DNA from: Paractinoplanes bogorensis
Lineage (GTDB): Bacteria > Actinomycetota > Actinomycetes > Mycobacteriales > Micromonosporaceae
Direction of reading: 5' to 3'
Length of the DNA stretch: 64,000 nucleotides
Assembly (NCBI RefSeq): GCF_018829635.1
Contig: NZ_JAHKKG010000001.1
Coordinates: 930,001 to 994,000 of the forward strand
Shown: piece by piece, positions 16,257 to 24,716 of the stretch
Layout of the letters: each line of letters begins with the position of its first letter
Position numbering within the stretch: position 1 is the first letter of the stretch
Notes under the pieces: model-generated
Told to the model about the DNA's origin: nothing
What the model saw: only the letters and a program-made list of their open reading frames with translations
The model's database searches: none
Position numbers and translations under genes: made by a program

Positions 16257-17690
16257 CTAGACCTCGACCGGGGTGAGTTCCGGCGTGGCCTCGGCCAGGC
16301 GCTCGGGGGCCGGTTTGCGGGCCGCCGGCACCAGCAACGCGACCAGGAAGGCGGCCGCGGCCAGCACGGTCAGGATCAGGAACGACACCGTGTAGCCGGA
16401 CTCGGCGGGCAGGCCCTGGACGCCGGGGTGGCTGGTGATGATCGAGCTGACCAGTGCGGTGCCGAGCGAGGCGCCGATGGTGCGGATGTTGGTGTTCATG
16501 CCGCTGGCCACGCCGGTCTGGTGCCGCGGCACGCTCTGCACGATCAGGTTGACCAGGCTGGAGTAGACCAGGCCGAGCCCGATGCCGAAGACACCGCCGG
16601 CCACGGCGACCTCCCAGCGCTCGCCGTGCCGCAGGGCCAGCGACAGGGTGGCTACCGTGCTCAGGCCGGCGCCCCACAGCAGCTGCGCCTTGGGGCCGGC
16701 CCAGCGGGTGAGCGGGCCGGTCAGCGAGCCGAAGACGGCCATCGCGACCAGCATCGGCAGCATCAGCAGGCCGGCGCCGGTGACCGTGGCGCCGAAGCCG
16801 TAACCGGAGGCGGCGGGGATCTGGATGAGCTGGGGCAGGAACGCGAACACGCCGAACATCGCGGCGCCGAAGAGCAGGGCGACCAGGTTGGCGGTCCAGA
16901 CCGCGGGCAGGCGCATCATCCGCATGTCGATGAGCGGTTCGGGGGAGCGGAGCTCGGCCACCAGCCAGGCGGCGAAGAGCGCGGCGGCGGTGGCGAGCAG
17001 CCCGAGCGTACGGGCGGAACCCCAGCCCCACACGGCGGCCTTGCTCAGCGGGAGCAGCAGCGCGACCAGCCAGCCGGACAGCAGCGCGGCCGAGAGCCAG
17101 TTGACCCGGCCCGGGGTGCGGACCGGCGACTTCGGCACGTAACGCCAGGCCAGCAGGCCGACCACGACGACCACGGCCATCGGCAGCCAGAACAGCCAGC
17201 GCCAGCTCAATGCGCCGACGATCGGACCGGCGAGCACGATGCCGAGGCCGCCGCCGGTGGCGATGACCGCGGCCAGCACACCGATGGCCGAGGTGACCCG
17301 GGCCGGCGGGAACTCGTCGCGGACGATGCCGAACGAGACCGGGAAGATCGCGCCGCCCAGACCCTGGATGACGCGGGCGACGATGAGCACGGTGACGTTG
17401 GGGGCGACCGCGGCGAGCAGGCAGCCGACGGCGATCGCGGCCAGCGCGACCAGCAGCGCGCGGTCCTTGCCGGTCATGTCGGCGATCCGGCCCATCAGGG
17501 GGGTGGCGACCGAGGCGGCCAGCAACCAGGCGGTGAGCACCCAGGTGACCGTGCCGGCCGAGGTGTGCAGATCCTGCTGGATCGTCGGGAGGACCGGCGT
17601 GACCAGCGACTGCATGAGCGAGAACGCGGCCGCGGCGGCGGCCAGGACGGCAAAGGTCGTCCGGGGCGTGCCCTGGTAAAGTCGAGGCAT
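16257..17690 (-). CDS. MFS multidrug exporter, DHA2 family
   Basis: A 477-residue major facilitator with about 14 predicted membrane segments, the size and topology of the DHA2 (EmrB/QacA) drug:H+ antiporter family. The motif A loop is visible as MGRIADMTGKDRALL near residue 65 and a motif-C-like glycine-rich stretch near residue 150. It should export toxic organic compounds. The ATG at 17690 is six bases from a -10 box, suggesting a leaderless mRNA. It is transcribed divergently from a TetR gene whose probable operator covers this promoter, so the pair forms a typical inducible efflux unit. Confidence 0.87.
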   Translation of the reverse strand: MPRLYQGTPRTTFAVLAAAAAAFSLMQSLVTPVLPTIQQDLHTSAGTVTWVLTAWLLAASVATPLMGRIADMTGKDRALLVALAAIAVGCLLAAVAPNVTVLIVARVIQGLGGAIFPVSFGIVRDEFPPARVTSAIGVLAAVIATGGGLGIVLAGPIVGALSWRWLFWLPMAVVVVVGLLAWRYVPKSPVRTPGRVNWLSAALLSGWLVALLLPLSKAAVWGWGSARTLGLLATAAALFAAWLVAELRSPEPLIDMRMMRLPAVWTANLVALLFGAAMFGVFAFLPQLIQIPAASGYGFGATVTGAGLLMLPMLVAMAVFGSLTGPLTRWAGPKAQLLWGAGLSTVATLSLALRHGERWEVAVAGGVFGIGLGLVYSSLVNLIVQSVPRHQTGVASGMNTNIRTIGASLGTALVSSIITSHPGVQGLPAESGYTVSFLILTVLAAAAFLVALLVPAARKPAPERLAEATPELTPVEV

Positions 17691-17727
17691 GCCTCCAGAT
17701 TAGTGGAGGGGTGCCTCCGGTTTGCAA
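17684..17727 (-). promoter_or_regulatory. MFS promoter with overlapping TetR operator
   Basis: On the minus strand the -10 box TAATCT (17702-17697) ends six bases before the MFS ATG, and TTGCAA (17727-17722) is a possible -35 with a long 19-base spacer. The inverted repeat CCTCCA (17692-17697) / TGGAGG (17704-17709) has its spacer centred on the -10 box. GAGGCATGCCTC at 17684-17695 is a second perfect palindrome over the start codon. A TetR dimer bound here would block the promoter. Confidence 0.5.
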
Positions 17728-17742
17728 TGTGGGGTGGGTCTC

Positions 17743-18288
17743 ATGGCGGTCGCGGTACGCCGTCCCCAGCGCGCCGACGCGCGGCGCAACTTCGACGCGC
17801 TGCTCGTCGCGGCACGGGAAGCGTTTGCCGAGAACGGCACGGACGCGTCACTCGAAGACATCGCCCGGCGGGCCGGGGTGGGCATCGGCACGCTCTATCG
17901 CAACTTCCCGACCCGGCAGGATCTGTTCGAGGCCGTCTACGTCGACGAGATCGACCAGCTCGGCCAGGTCGCGATCGCCGTCTCCGAGCTGCCGCCGTGG
18001 GAGGCCCTCACGGCGTGGATCAACCAGTTCGTCTCGTACGCGGCCACCAAGCGAGCGGTCATCGAAGCGCTCAACCGTGAGTCCGAGATGTTCAAGTCGT
18101 GCCGGGCCGCCATGTATGAGGCGGGCGAGCCGCTCTTCCAGCGTGCCCAGCAGGCGGGTGAGGTGCGCGGCGACGCCAGCTTCGACGACCTGCTGCGCAT
18201 GGTCTCCGGGCTGACCTCGGGCTCGTTCGTCGACAACATTCAGCGCGACCGAGTGATCGGGTTCGCGCTGGCCGGGATCAAAGCCTGA
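17743..18288 (+). CDS. TetR-family repressor, divergent from the MFS exporter
   Basis: 181 residues. The N-terminal helix-turn-helix (about residues 10-55, ending GVGIGTLYRNFPTRQDLF) is of TetR type, followed by the usual variable ligand domain. It probably represses the adjacent exporter gene. ATG 17743 is chosen because it is preceded by GGGGTGGG and starts near the domain. The 3' end overlaps the convergent oxidoreductase gene by 11 bases. Confidence 0.85.
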   Translation: MAVAVRRPQRADARRNFDALLVAAREAFAENGTDASLEDIARRAGVGIGTLYRNFPTRQDLFEAVYVDEIDQLGQVAIAVSELPPWEALTAWINQFVSYAATKRAVIEALNRESEMFKSCRAAMYEAGEPLFQRAQQAGEVRGDASFDDLLRMVSGLTSGSFVDNIQRDRVIGFALAGIKA

Positions 18289-19300
18289 TCGCCTGACCGC
18301 TGCGCGCGCTCTCGCGGGCCGCGTCGAGGACGGTCATGTTCCGTACGACGTCGTTCGGGTCGACCGGCAGCGGGCCCTCGCCACGCACCGCCGCCGCGAA
18401 GGCCGGGTAGTAGAGATCCCAGCGGCCGCGCTCGCTGCGCACCCGGGTGCCGTCGTCGCCGCGGTAGATGCGGCCCCACGTCTCTTCGGCCTCGACACCC
18501 CACTGGTCGCCCAGATCGGCGGGGGAGCGGCCGGCCTTGAGCTCGGCCTCCTGACCGTCGATGCCCGCGATCACGAAGGTGCCGGTGGTGCCCGCGACCC
18601 GGTAGCGCGGACCCGGGGCGCCCTGCCGCCAGCTGCCCCACAGGTGCGACTCGACGCCGTTGACGTGGTGCAGCGCGAGGAAGAAGTCGTCGTCGAGTTC
18701 GCCGCTGCCGCGGACCTCGGCGTAGGCGCGGACGGCCGGACCGTTGAGCACGAGGGCCTGGTCGACCAGGTGCGACCCGAAGTCGAGCAGGGTGCCGCCA
18801 CCGGCCGGGCCCGGCTTGCGCTCGGGGGACCAGCGCTCGAAGCGGGACTCGAAACGGCGTACGGTGCCGAACTGGCCGTCGTCGATCAGACGCCGCAGCG
18901 TGCGGAAATCGGAGTCGTAGCGGCGGTTCTGATAGACGCTGAGCAGCACACCCTTGGCCTTGGCGGCGGCCACGACCTCGCGGGCCCGGGGCGCGTCGAG
19001 GGTGAACGGCTTGTCGACCACGACGTGCAGCCCGTGAGCGATGGCCTCGAGCGCCAGTTCGGCGTGCGTGGTGACCGGCGTCGAGATCGCGACGGCCTCG
19101 GCCCCCGCCTCCTTGAGCGCGGCGATCGAGTCGAACGCCGCCTTGCCCGGCAGGTTGCCGGCCAGCTCCTTGCGGCGCTCCTCGTTGGTGGTGACCACAC
19201 CGAGAAACTCGATGCCGGCCGCCGAGGCGATCAGCGGCGCATGAAAGATCCGCCCACCCGACCCGTAGCCGACCAGCCCGAACCGCACCGCATCACTCAT
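18278..19300 (-). CDS. Gfo/Idh/MocA-family oxidoreductase
   Basis: A 340-residue NAD(P)-dependent oxidoreductase. The N-terminal Rossmann fold begins RFGLVGYGSGGRIFHAPLI, and the family hallmark around the catalytic Lys is visible as VVVDKPFTLDAPRARE near residue 95. The C-terminal half is the alpha/beta domain that binds the sugar or polyol. Family members oxidise inositol, scyllo-inosose or various sugars. The exact substrate cannot be inferred and no inositol genes are nearby. The start is the ATG at 19300 directly before the Rossmann motif; an in-frame start at 19327 would add a tail that does not fit. Confidence 0.85.
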   Translation of the reverse strand: MSDAVRFGLVGYGSGGRIFHAPLIASAAGIEFLGVVTTNEERRKELAGNLPGKAAFDSIAALKEAGAEAVAISTPVTTHAELALEAIAHGLHVVVDKPFTLDAPRAREVVAAAKAKGVLLSVYQNRRYDSDFRTLRRLIDDGQFGTVRRFESRFERWSPERKPGPAGGGTLLDFGSHLVDQALVLNGPAVRAYAEVRGSGELDDDFFLALHHVNGVESHLWGSWRQGAPGPRYRVAGTTGTFVIAGIDGQEAELKAGRSPADLGDQWGVEAEETWGRIYRGDDGTRVRSERGRWDLYYPAFAAAVRGEGPLPVDPNDVVRNMTVLDAARESARSGQAIRL

Positions 19301-19333
19301 GCTCGAAAGCTTTCCACACCCCCGCACCCCGGG

Positions 19334-19527
19334 TCAGAGGAGGCCGGGTGCTTCGGTCGGCAGTCCGGCCGCGCGTGCGACGTCGAACATGCGCCGGTCG
19401 TAGGTAAGCAAGGTATCCAGAGAGTCGCCGACCACCTCTGGGCGCTGGCCACATAGCCTCGCAGTTCCTTCGCATGCTTGCGCCCGGAGAGCAGGGTGCC
19501 GAGGGCGGACGCGTCGACGTAGATCAC
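19334..19527 (-). pseudogene. Collapsed VapC-like PIN toxin
   Basis: The GTG at 19527 opens a typical PIN-domain N-terminus, MIYVDASALGTLLSG, with the first catalytic Asp. About 35 residues later the frame is lost. The typical PIN C-terminus (DSLDTLLTYDRRMFDVARAAGLP, ending in a stop at 19336-19334) is found in another frame. Together only about 64 codons remain, against about 130 for an intact PIN protein, so there is an internal deletion plus frameshift. The gene overlaps the antitoxin stop by four bases (GTGA), as in intact vapBC operons. Confidence 0.75.
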
Positions 19528-19808
19528 CAGTCGTCCTCGTCCCGTGAGCTGAGCAGGATGTCCAGCGGGGAGGCGTCGACCGGAACGTCGTACTGCGGCA
19601 GCCGGTCGAGGTCAGCGGTCGTCGTGGCCTTGAGCCGGATGAGGCCCTTGGCGACCAAGGGGGAGTATCGGCCCAGGCTGCCGACCACGGGCAGCAGCAC
19701 GGCGATCACCTTGCCGTGCCGGGTGACCTCGATCGTCTCGCCCTGCTCGACGCGGGTGAACATGGCACTCGGGTTGTAGGAGAACTCGCGAACGGAAACC
19801 GAACTCAT
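19524..19808 (-). CDS. Phd/YefM-type antitoxin
   Basis: 94 residues. The N-terminal part (VSVREFSYNPSAMFTRVEQGETIEVTRHGKVIAVLLP) is the DNA-binding fold of Phd/YefM antitoxins, with the usual R-HG-V-AVL pattern. The acidic C-terminus (SSRDEDDW) would bind and neutralise a toxin. It is the first gene of a toxin-antitoxin operon whose PIN toxin has decayed, so it now stands as an orphan antitoxin. Its operator repeats remain. It could persist by regulating itself or by neutralising another PIN toxin. Confidence 0.8.
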   Translation of the reverse strand: MSSVSVREFSYNPSAMFTRVEQGETIEVTRHGKVIAVLLPVVGSLGRYSPLVAKGLIRLKATTTADLDRLPQYDVPVDASPLDILLSSRDEDDW

Positions 19809-19820
19809 CGGGCGCCTCTC

Positions 19821-19854
19821 CGTCGATGTACCTACTTCGACGGAATGTACCTAC
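19821..19854 (-). promoter_or_regulatory. Antitoxin operator repeats
   Basis: ATGTACCTAC (plus-strand reading) occurs at 19826-19835 and 19845-19854, 19 bases apart, so both face the same side of the helix. CGTCGA (19821-19826) and TCGACG (19837-19842) form an inverted repeat in between. This is the arrangement expected for conditional autoregulation by the antitoxin. Confidence 0.5.
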
Positions 19855-19862
19855 CTGAGGGC

Positions 19863-21314
19863 TCAGGCGGGGACGGCTGTCTTGCGCTGGGCCTTGGCTG
19901 AGTACATGGCGATGTCGGCCCGGCGGGAGAGCTCGGCCAGCGTCTCGCCCGGCCCGGTGACGGCCACGCCGATGCTGGCGCCGACGGTGACGGTGGCTCC
20001 GGAGCCGAGGTGGACCGGTGCGGTCAGGTGGGCCGACAGTGTGGCCGCCAGCTCGTCGGCCGCCGCCGGGTCGGTGACGCCGGTCAGCAGCAGGGCGAAC
20101 TCGTCGCCGCCGAAGCGGCCGGCCAGGCCGCCGCCGTGCCGGGTGAGGCGGGCGGCGATCTCGATGAGCAGCTCGTCGCCGGCCGCGTGGCCGTGCGTGT
20201 CGTTGACCTGTTTGAAGTCGTCCAGGTCGATGTTGAGCAGCGCGACCGTGCCGGGCCGCCCGGTGGCCACCGCCTCGGCCGCGGCGCGCAGGAACTTGCC
20301 GCGGTTGGGCAGCTGGGTCAGGTGGTCGTGGTGGGCGCTGTGCTCCAGCTCGGCGTGGGCCAGGCAGCCGTTCTCGGCCAGGATCACCTGGTTGGACAGG
20401 TTGCGGAACGCGTCCAGCACGTCGGGCGGCACCGACCGCAGTCCGGCCACCACGATGTAGACCTCGCCGATGTGCAGCACCTCCCAGGCGCGGTACTCGG
20501 GCAGCAGGCTGCGCAGCATGTCGCGGTCGGTGACGATGGCCGGGTCCAGGCGCCGGTAGCGCAGGTCCTCGGGTGCGCCGGCCACGTTCGAGAGATAGAG
20601 GCCGTCGGCGTCGCGACGAATGATGATCATCGCGATGCCGGGGTTGAGGCGCACGATCTGTTCGCCGACCTCGCGGCCGATCTGGCGGATCCGCTTCACG
20701 TCGGTGATGCCGACCATGGCCAGGCCGCCCCGGGCCAGGGCGGACTCGCGGGCCATGTCGCGCTCCTGGCGGCGCAGGGCCAGACAGATGCCGCGGGCCA
20801 GCGCGCCCATGAGGATCAGCTGGGGCAGCAGGTTGAGCACGACGCCCTCGTGCCAGGTGACGACCCGGCCGGCCGAGTCGGGGGAGATGGCGACGGCGGA
20901 CGGGATGGCCACGGTCAGGGTGGCCAGCCGGGTCAGCCACTGGGCCGACCCGCCGTACTGGGAGAAGACCGCGGCGGCGCCGAGGGCCAGGCCCGTGGTG
21001 GCGAGCGGGTCTTTGAGGCCGGAACCACCGAGCACCACCAGTACCGGCACCACCGGTACGGTCCACCAGCTCGACGAGCCACGCCAATGGGTCAGGATCA
21101 GGATGGCGAGCAGGGCCGCGATCGAGGCCCCGGACAGCTGGACGTAGCCCTCGGAGCGCCCGGCGTTGCCGAGCTGCAGGAGCTGACTGCCCGCGCCGAG
21201 GAAGCCGACGGCGAGCGCCGCCAGCCGGGCCTGGTTTCGCGCCCCGGCCGGGAGGCGCGACCTGAGTTGCCGCACGTTCGTCCATCGGCGGCCAGAGGCG
21301 CGACCTGAGTGCAT
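19863..21314 (-). CDS. Membrane-bound GGDEF diguanylate cyclase
   Basis: About 483 residues. The N-terminal third has about seven hydrophobic segments (from LAALAVGFLGAGSQ to LILMGALARGIC), then a cytoplasmic linker of about 130 residues that may be a GAF-like sensor, and a C-terminal GGDEF domain. The signature GRFGGDEFALLL and the substrate region LDDFKQVNDTHGHAAGDELL are intact, so it should make cyclic di-GMP. No RxxD inhibitory site is visible upstream of GGDEF. The ATG at 21314 is preceded by GCGAGGA; longer in-frame extensions toward 21605 are unlikely because they lack a ribosome-binding site and overlap the divergent methyltransferase gene. Confidence 0.87.
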   Translation of the reverse strand: MHSGRASGRRWTNVRQLRSRLPAGARNQARLAALAVGFLGAGSQLLQLGNAGRSEGYVQLSGASIAALLAILILTHWRGSSSWWTVPVVPVLVVLGGSGLKDPLATTGLALGAAAVFSQYGGSAQWLTRLATLTVAIPSAVAISPDSAGRVVTWHEGVVLNLLPQLILMGALARGICLALRRQERDMARESALARGGLAMVGITDVKRIRQIGREVGEQIVRLNPGIAMIIIRRDADGLYLSNVAGAPEDLRYRRLDPAIVTDRDMLRSLLPEYRAWEVLHIGEVYIVVAGLRSVPPDVLDAFRNLSNQVILAENGCLAHAELEHSAHHDHLTQLPNRGKFLRAAAEAVATGRPGTVALLNIDLDDFKQVNDTHGHAAGDELLIEIAARLTRHGGGLAGRFGGDEFALLLTGVTDPAAADELAATLSAHLTAPVHLGSGATVTVGASIGVAVTGPGETLAELSRRADIAMYSAKAQRKTAVPA

Positions 21315-21387
21315 GCTGTGTTCCTCGCCTGTCGGATGGGTGACCGGTCCCGTCTGCCGAGGCATCTGATGCGTCAACATTTGCCGC

Positions 21388-22221
21388 ATGGAGCCCGCGC
21401 AGATGGAACGCACGCCGTTCGCCGACCTCGACCGGCAACCCCGCGAGATGACCGCGATGCTGCTGGCCGCACTCGAGACGATGGGCCGCCATCCGGAGAT
21501 CAGGCGGGTCCGGCGAACGGCGATGGACGCTCTCCACCCGGCCGACGGCTGGCGGGTGCTCGACGCGGGATCCGGGGCGGGCGACGTGGCCCGGTGGATC
21601 GCCACCGAGGTCGGCCCGACGGGTGAGGTGATCGCGCTCGACTACTCGGCCGCCACCATCGCCGCCGCCATCGAGCGGCACGACGGCAGCAACGTGCGCT
21701 ACACGACCGGTGACGTGTCGTCGATCGACCTGCCGTCGGCCAGCGTCGACGGGGTCTGGTGCGAGCGGGTGCTCCAGCACGTCGAGGACGCCGACCGGGC
21801 GATCGCCGAGCTGGTGCGGGTGACCCGGCCCGGCGGGCGGGTCTGCCTGATCGACACCGACTGGAGCTCGCTCGCCTTCGACGGGGTGCCCGCCCGGCTG
21901 GCCGGCACGGTGGTGGCCGACATGCACGGCCGGCTCACCCCCAAGCAGGTCGACATGGGTCGCACGCTGCGGCGCCGGCTCGTCGGGCTGGGGCTGGAGG
22001 ACATCAGCGCGACCCCGGTGACCTGTGTCTTCGGTGACCCGGCGTCGGCCGCGGTGGTGCTCCCGATGGTCAATCCGATGGTTCCGGAGCAGGCGTGGAG
22101 GAGTGCTCCGGGCGTACGGGAAAAGTGGTTTGCGCAGGTCGACGAGGCCGGCGCCCGGGGTGACTTCCTGGCCATCCTCACGATCTGGGTCGTCGCCGGA
22201 ACAACGGGGAGCAAGGCCTAA
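21388..22221 (+). CDS. SAM-dependent methyltransferase
   Basis: A 277-residue class I methyltransferase. The SAM-binding motif I is VLDAGSGAGDVARWIA near residue 50; the later motifs VDGVWCERVLQHVEDADRAIAELVRVTRPGGRVCLID are of the UbiE/Methyltransf_11 type. The substrate is unknown; small quinones or secondary metabolites are the usual ones. The start may be the ATG at 21388 or that at 21403. Its 3' end overlaps the convergent YqeB-like gene by four bases. Confidence 0.82.
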   Translation: MEPAQMERTPFADLDRQPREMTAMLLAALETMGRHPEIRRVRRTAMDALHPADGWRVLDAGSGAGDVARWIATEVGPTGEVIALDYSAATIAAAIERHDGSNVRYTTGDVSSIDLPSASVDGVWCERVLQHVEDADRAIAELVRVTRPGGRVCLIDTDWSSLAFDGVPARLAGTVVADMHGRLTPKQVDMGRTLRRRLVGLGLEDISATPVTCVFGDPASAAVVLPMVNPMVPEQAWRSAPGVREKWFAQVDEAGARGDFLAILTIWVVAGTTGSKA

Positions 22222-22922
22222 GCGACGCGCCGCCAGTACTGCTTCTTCTTCTCGTCGCGTACCACGAAGCCCATCCGGCCCAGCTCCTCGCGCAGCTCGC
22301 GGATGTCGTCCTCGTCGCCCGAGTCGAGCGCCTTCTGCCGGGCCGCGAAGATGGCGTCGGGCAGGTCGGACAGGCCGGGGACCCAGCGCCGGTACGCCTC
22401 CAGATAGGGATCCTGACCGGCCCAGGCCACGCCGCGCGCCCCGAACGCCTGCTGGAGTTTCGCGTGCGACAGATGCGACGGCTCCCGGGCCAGCTCCTGC
22501 CCGCTGCGCCCGAGCAGCACGAGCTGGTCGCGGTCGGGGAAGGCCACGGCGATCTCGCCCCGCGGCACCACCCGCCGGTGGCCGGGCCGGGTGAGCACGA
22601 CCTCGAGCGTGGTCACCCGCACGGTCAGCGACTCGGCGTCGACCAGGGCGGCGAAGATCAGCCCGATGATCGCGCCGACCCCGAGCGCGACGACCAGGTC
22701 CCACGGCTCGGGCAACCGCCGCACCAGGTTGAACGGACCGCCGAAGGGCAGCCACTCGATCAGCTGCAGGACGCCCCACAGCAGGGCCGCACCGACCACG
22801 GGCAGGCAGAGCCACACCAGCACCCGTACCCACACCGGGGTGGGCACTCTCGTTTCCTGTTCCAGCACACCGATGACTCTGCCCGGGGCGGAGGGCCGCC
22901 GGATACCGACTCCGGTCGACAT
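22218..22922 (-). CDS. YqeB-like membrane protein
   Basis: About 234 residues resembling the actinobacterial YqeB family. Two N-terminal membrane segments (VWVRVLVWLCLPVVGAALLW and VVALGVGAIIGLIFAALV) are followed by a PH-like domain (about 90-160, ESLTVRVTTLEVVLTRPGHRRVVPRGEIAVAF) and a helical C-terminal part. The molecular role is not known. The start is uncertain: ATG 22922 and a GTG near 22881 are both possible and neither has a good ribosome-binding site. It is divergent from a sensor kinase gene, with only 55 bases between. Confidence 0.65.
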   Translation of the reverse strand: MSTGVGIRRPSAPGRVIGVLEQETRVPTPVWVRVLVWLCLPVVGAALLWGVLQLIEWLPFGGPFNLVRRLPEPWDLVVALGVGAIIGLIFAALVDAESLTVRVTTLEVVLTRPGHRRVVPRGEIAVAFPDRDQLVLLGRSGQELAREPSHLSHAKLQQAFGARGVAWAGQDPYLEAYRRWVPGLSDLPDAIFAARQKALDSGDEDDIRELREELGRMGFVVRDEKKKQYWRRVA

Positions 22923-22941
22923 GGCGTAGACCAAAGTCGAC
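22915..22941. promoter_or_regulatory. Candidate operator before the two-component system
   Basis: Two perfect GTCGAC palindromes lie at 22915-22920 and 22936-22941, 21 bases (two helical turns) apart, and the second overlaps the inverted repeat GAC-CAAA-GTC. Position between divergent genes and next to a NarL-type regulator makes it a candidate autoregulatory site. Confidence 0.3.
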
Positions 22942-22977
22942 TGCCCGTCCGAGCGCGCCGCCGGTAACTTCAGGGGC

Positions 22978-24078
22978 ATGAGGAGATGGCTGGTCGACGC
23001 GGCGGTGGCCCTGGCCGCGTTCGGGCTGGGCGTCTTCTTCATGGTCAACTCGCTGTCCGACGAGGGTGCGGCGCCGGTCTGGCTCGAGCTCACGCTGGGC
23101 GTGCTGTCCGCGGCCGGCCTGGTGTTCTTCCGGCGTTCCCGGCCGGTCACGCTCGCCCTGGTCCTCATCCCGCTGGCCATCCTGTTCGCGCTGCCGATGG
23201 GAGCCCTGCCGTTCGCCCTGTTCGCGGTCGGGGTGTATCGCCGCGGCGGGGTCGCCGTCGGGCTGACCGCGCTGCACGCCGTGCTGATCGCGGTGATCTA
23301 CCGCGTGGCCATCGGCGATGTCGGGCTCTACTACGAGATCGTCACGTTCCTGGTGCTGCTGCACGTCAGCATGGTCGCGGTCGGCATGCTGACCCGCTCG
23401 CACCGCAAGCTCGTCTCGTCCTGGGCCGAGCGGGCCCGGCAGGCCGAGGAGGGTCAGCGGCTGCGGGTCGAGCAGGCCCGCCTGGCCGAGCGTGAGCGGC
23501 TGGCCCGCGAGATGCACGACGTGCTGGCCCACCGCATGTCGCTGCTCGCGGTGCACGCGGGGGCTTTGGAGGTACGCCGTGAGGCGTCCCCGGCCGAGCA
23601 GGCGGCGGCCGGCGTGATCCGGGAGTGCGCGCACGACGCCCTGGAGGATCTGCGCACGGTGATCCACATGCTGCGGGACCCGGCCGAAGACCACCCCCAG
23701 CCGACCCTGGGCGACGTTCCGGCGCTGGTCGAGCAGTCCCGGGTGGCCGGCGCCGAGGTCGGCCTGGCCCTGGACAGCGGCGGTGACGTGCCCGACAGCG
23801 TGGGCCGGCACGCCTACCGGATCGTGCAGGAGGCGCTGACCAACGCCCGCAAGCACGCGCCGGGCGCGCCGGTGCGGGTCACGATCAGCGGCGACGCGGC
23901 CCGCGGCCTCGACGTGGCGGTGGCCAACAAGCTGGCGCCCAGCGGTGACCTGCCGGGCGCCGGGGCCGGCCTGACCGGGCTCGGGGAGCGGGTCGCCCTG
24001 GTCGGCGGCCGGCTCGAGCACGGCCCGACGGCGGGCGGCGAGTTCCGGGTCAGGGCGTGGCTGCCGTGGCCGGCGTGA
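22978..24078 (+). CDS. Two-component sensor histidine kinase (HisKA_3)
   Basis: 366 residues. Four to five membrane segments fill the first 130 residues with little extracellular sequence, so it probably senses a membrane or envelope state. A coiled-coil linker leads to the HisKA_3 dimerisation motif with the phospho-His in REMHDVLAHRMSLLAVHAGAL near residue 178. The ATPase domain follows, with QEALTNARKHAPGAPV (N box) and GLTGLGERVALVGGRL. It should phosphorylate the response regulator encoded next, with which it overlaps by four bases. Confidence 0.9.
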   Translation: MRRWLVDAAVALAAFGLGVFFMVNSLSDEGAAPVWLELTLGVLSAAGLVFFRRSRPVTLALVLIPLAILFALPMGALPFALFAVGVYRRGGVAVGLTALHAVLIAVIYRVAIGDVGLYYEIVTFLVLLHVSMVAVGMLTRSHRKLVSSWAERARQAEEGQRLRVEQARLAERERLAREMHDVLAHRMSLLAVHAGALEVRREASPAEQAAAGVIRECAHDALEDLRTVIHMLRDPAEDHPQPTLGDVPALVEQSRVAGAEVGLALDSGGDVPDSVGRHAYRIVQEALTNARKHAPGAPVRVTISGDAARGLDVAVANKLAPSGDLPGAGAGLTGLGERVALVGGRLEHGPTAGGEFRVRAWLPWPA

Positions 24079-24716
24079 GGGTTCTGCTCGTCGACGACGA
24101 CGCCCTGGTCCGGGCCGGGCTGACCATGATGCTCGAGGCGTTCGACGATCTGGAGGTGGTCGGGGCGATCGCCGACGGCACCGAGGTGGCCTCGGCCGTC
24201 AACACCCACCAGCCCGACGTCGTGCTGATGGACATCCGGATGCCGGGCCTGGACGGACTGAGCGCCACCGAGTCGCTGCGCCGGCGCAAGGACGCGCCGC
24301 AGGTCATCGTGCTGACCACGTTCGACACCGACGAGCACGTGCTGCGGGCGCTGCGGGCCGGGGCGGGCGGGTTCCTGCTCAAGCACACCCCGCCGCGCGA
24401 GATCGCCGACGCCGTCCGGCGGGTGGCCGCGGGCGAGCCGATGATGTCGCCCGAGGTGCTGCGCACGATGATCGGGCTGGTCTCCGGGGCCGGCGCCGAC
24501 CCGGGCCGCGATCAGGCGCGGGCGGCCCTGGCCCGGCTCAGCCCGGGCGAGCACGACGTCGCGCGGCTGATCGCCGAGGGCCGCACCAACGCCGAGATCG
24601 CCGCCGAGCTGCTGATGAGCACGGCGACGGTCAAGGCGTACGTGTCCCGGATCTTCACGAAGCTGACACTGACCAACCGGGTCCAGATCGCCCTGCTGGT
24701 CCACGACGCGCGTTAA
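24075..24716 (+). CDS. NarL/FixJ-family response regulator
   Basis: About 213 residues. The receiver domain starts RVLLVDDDALVRAGL with the acidic pocket, and the phospho-acceptor Asp is in VLMDIRMPGLDG near residue 54. The C-terminal LuxR-type helix-turn-helix reads LSPGEHDVARLIAEGRTNAEIAAELLMSTATVKAYVSRIFTKL. It is the partner of the preceding kinase. The GTG at 24075 is chosen because it overlaps the kinase stop (GTGA) and begins at the receiver domain; GTG 24057 is in frame but would overlap further. Targets are unknown. Confidence 0.9.
   Translation: MRVLLVDDDALVRAGLTMMLEAFDDLEVVGAIADGTEVASAVNTHQPDVVLMDIRMPGLDGLSATESLRRRKDAPQVIVLTTFDTDEHVLRALRAGAGGFLLKHTPPREIADAVRRVAAGEPMMSPEVLRTMIGLVSGAGADPGRDQARAALARLSPGEHDVARLIAEGRTNAEIAAELLMSTATVKAYVSRIFTKLTLTNRVQIALLVHDAR

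Noticed and set aside
19612..24021. Minus-strand open frame of about 1470 codons across several genes
   Set aside because: It runs through the antitoxin, GGDEF, methyltransferase and kinase genes in the wrong frame or strand and has no coherent domain.
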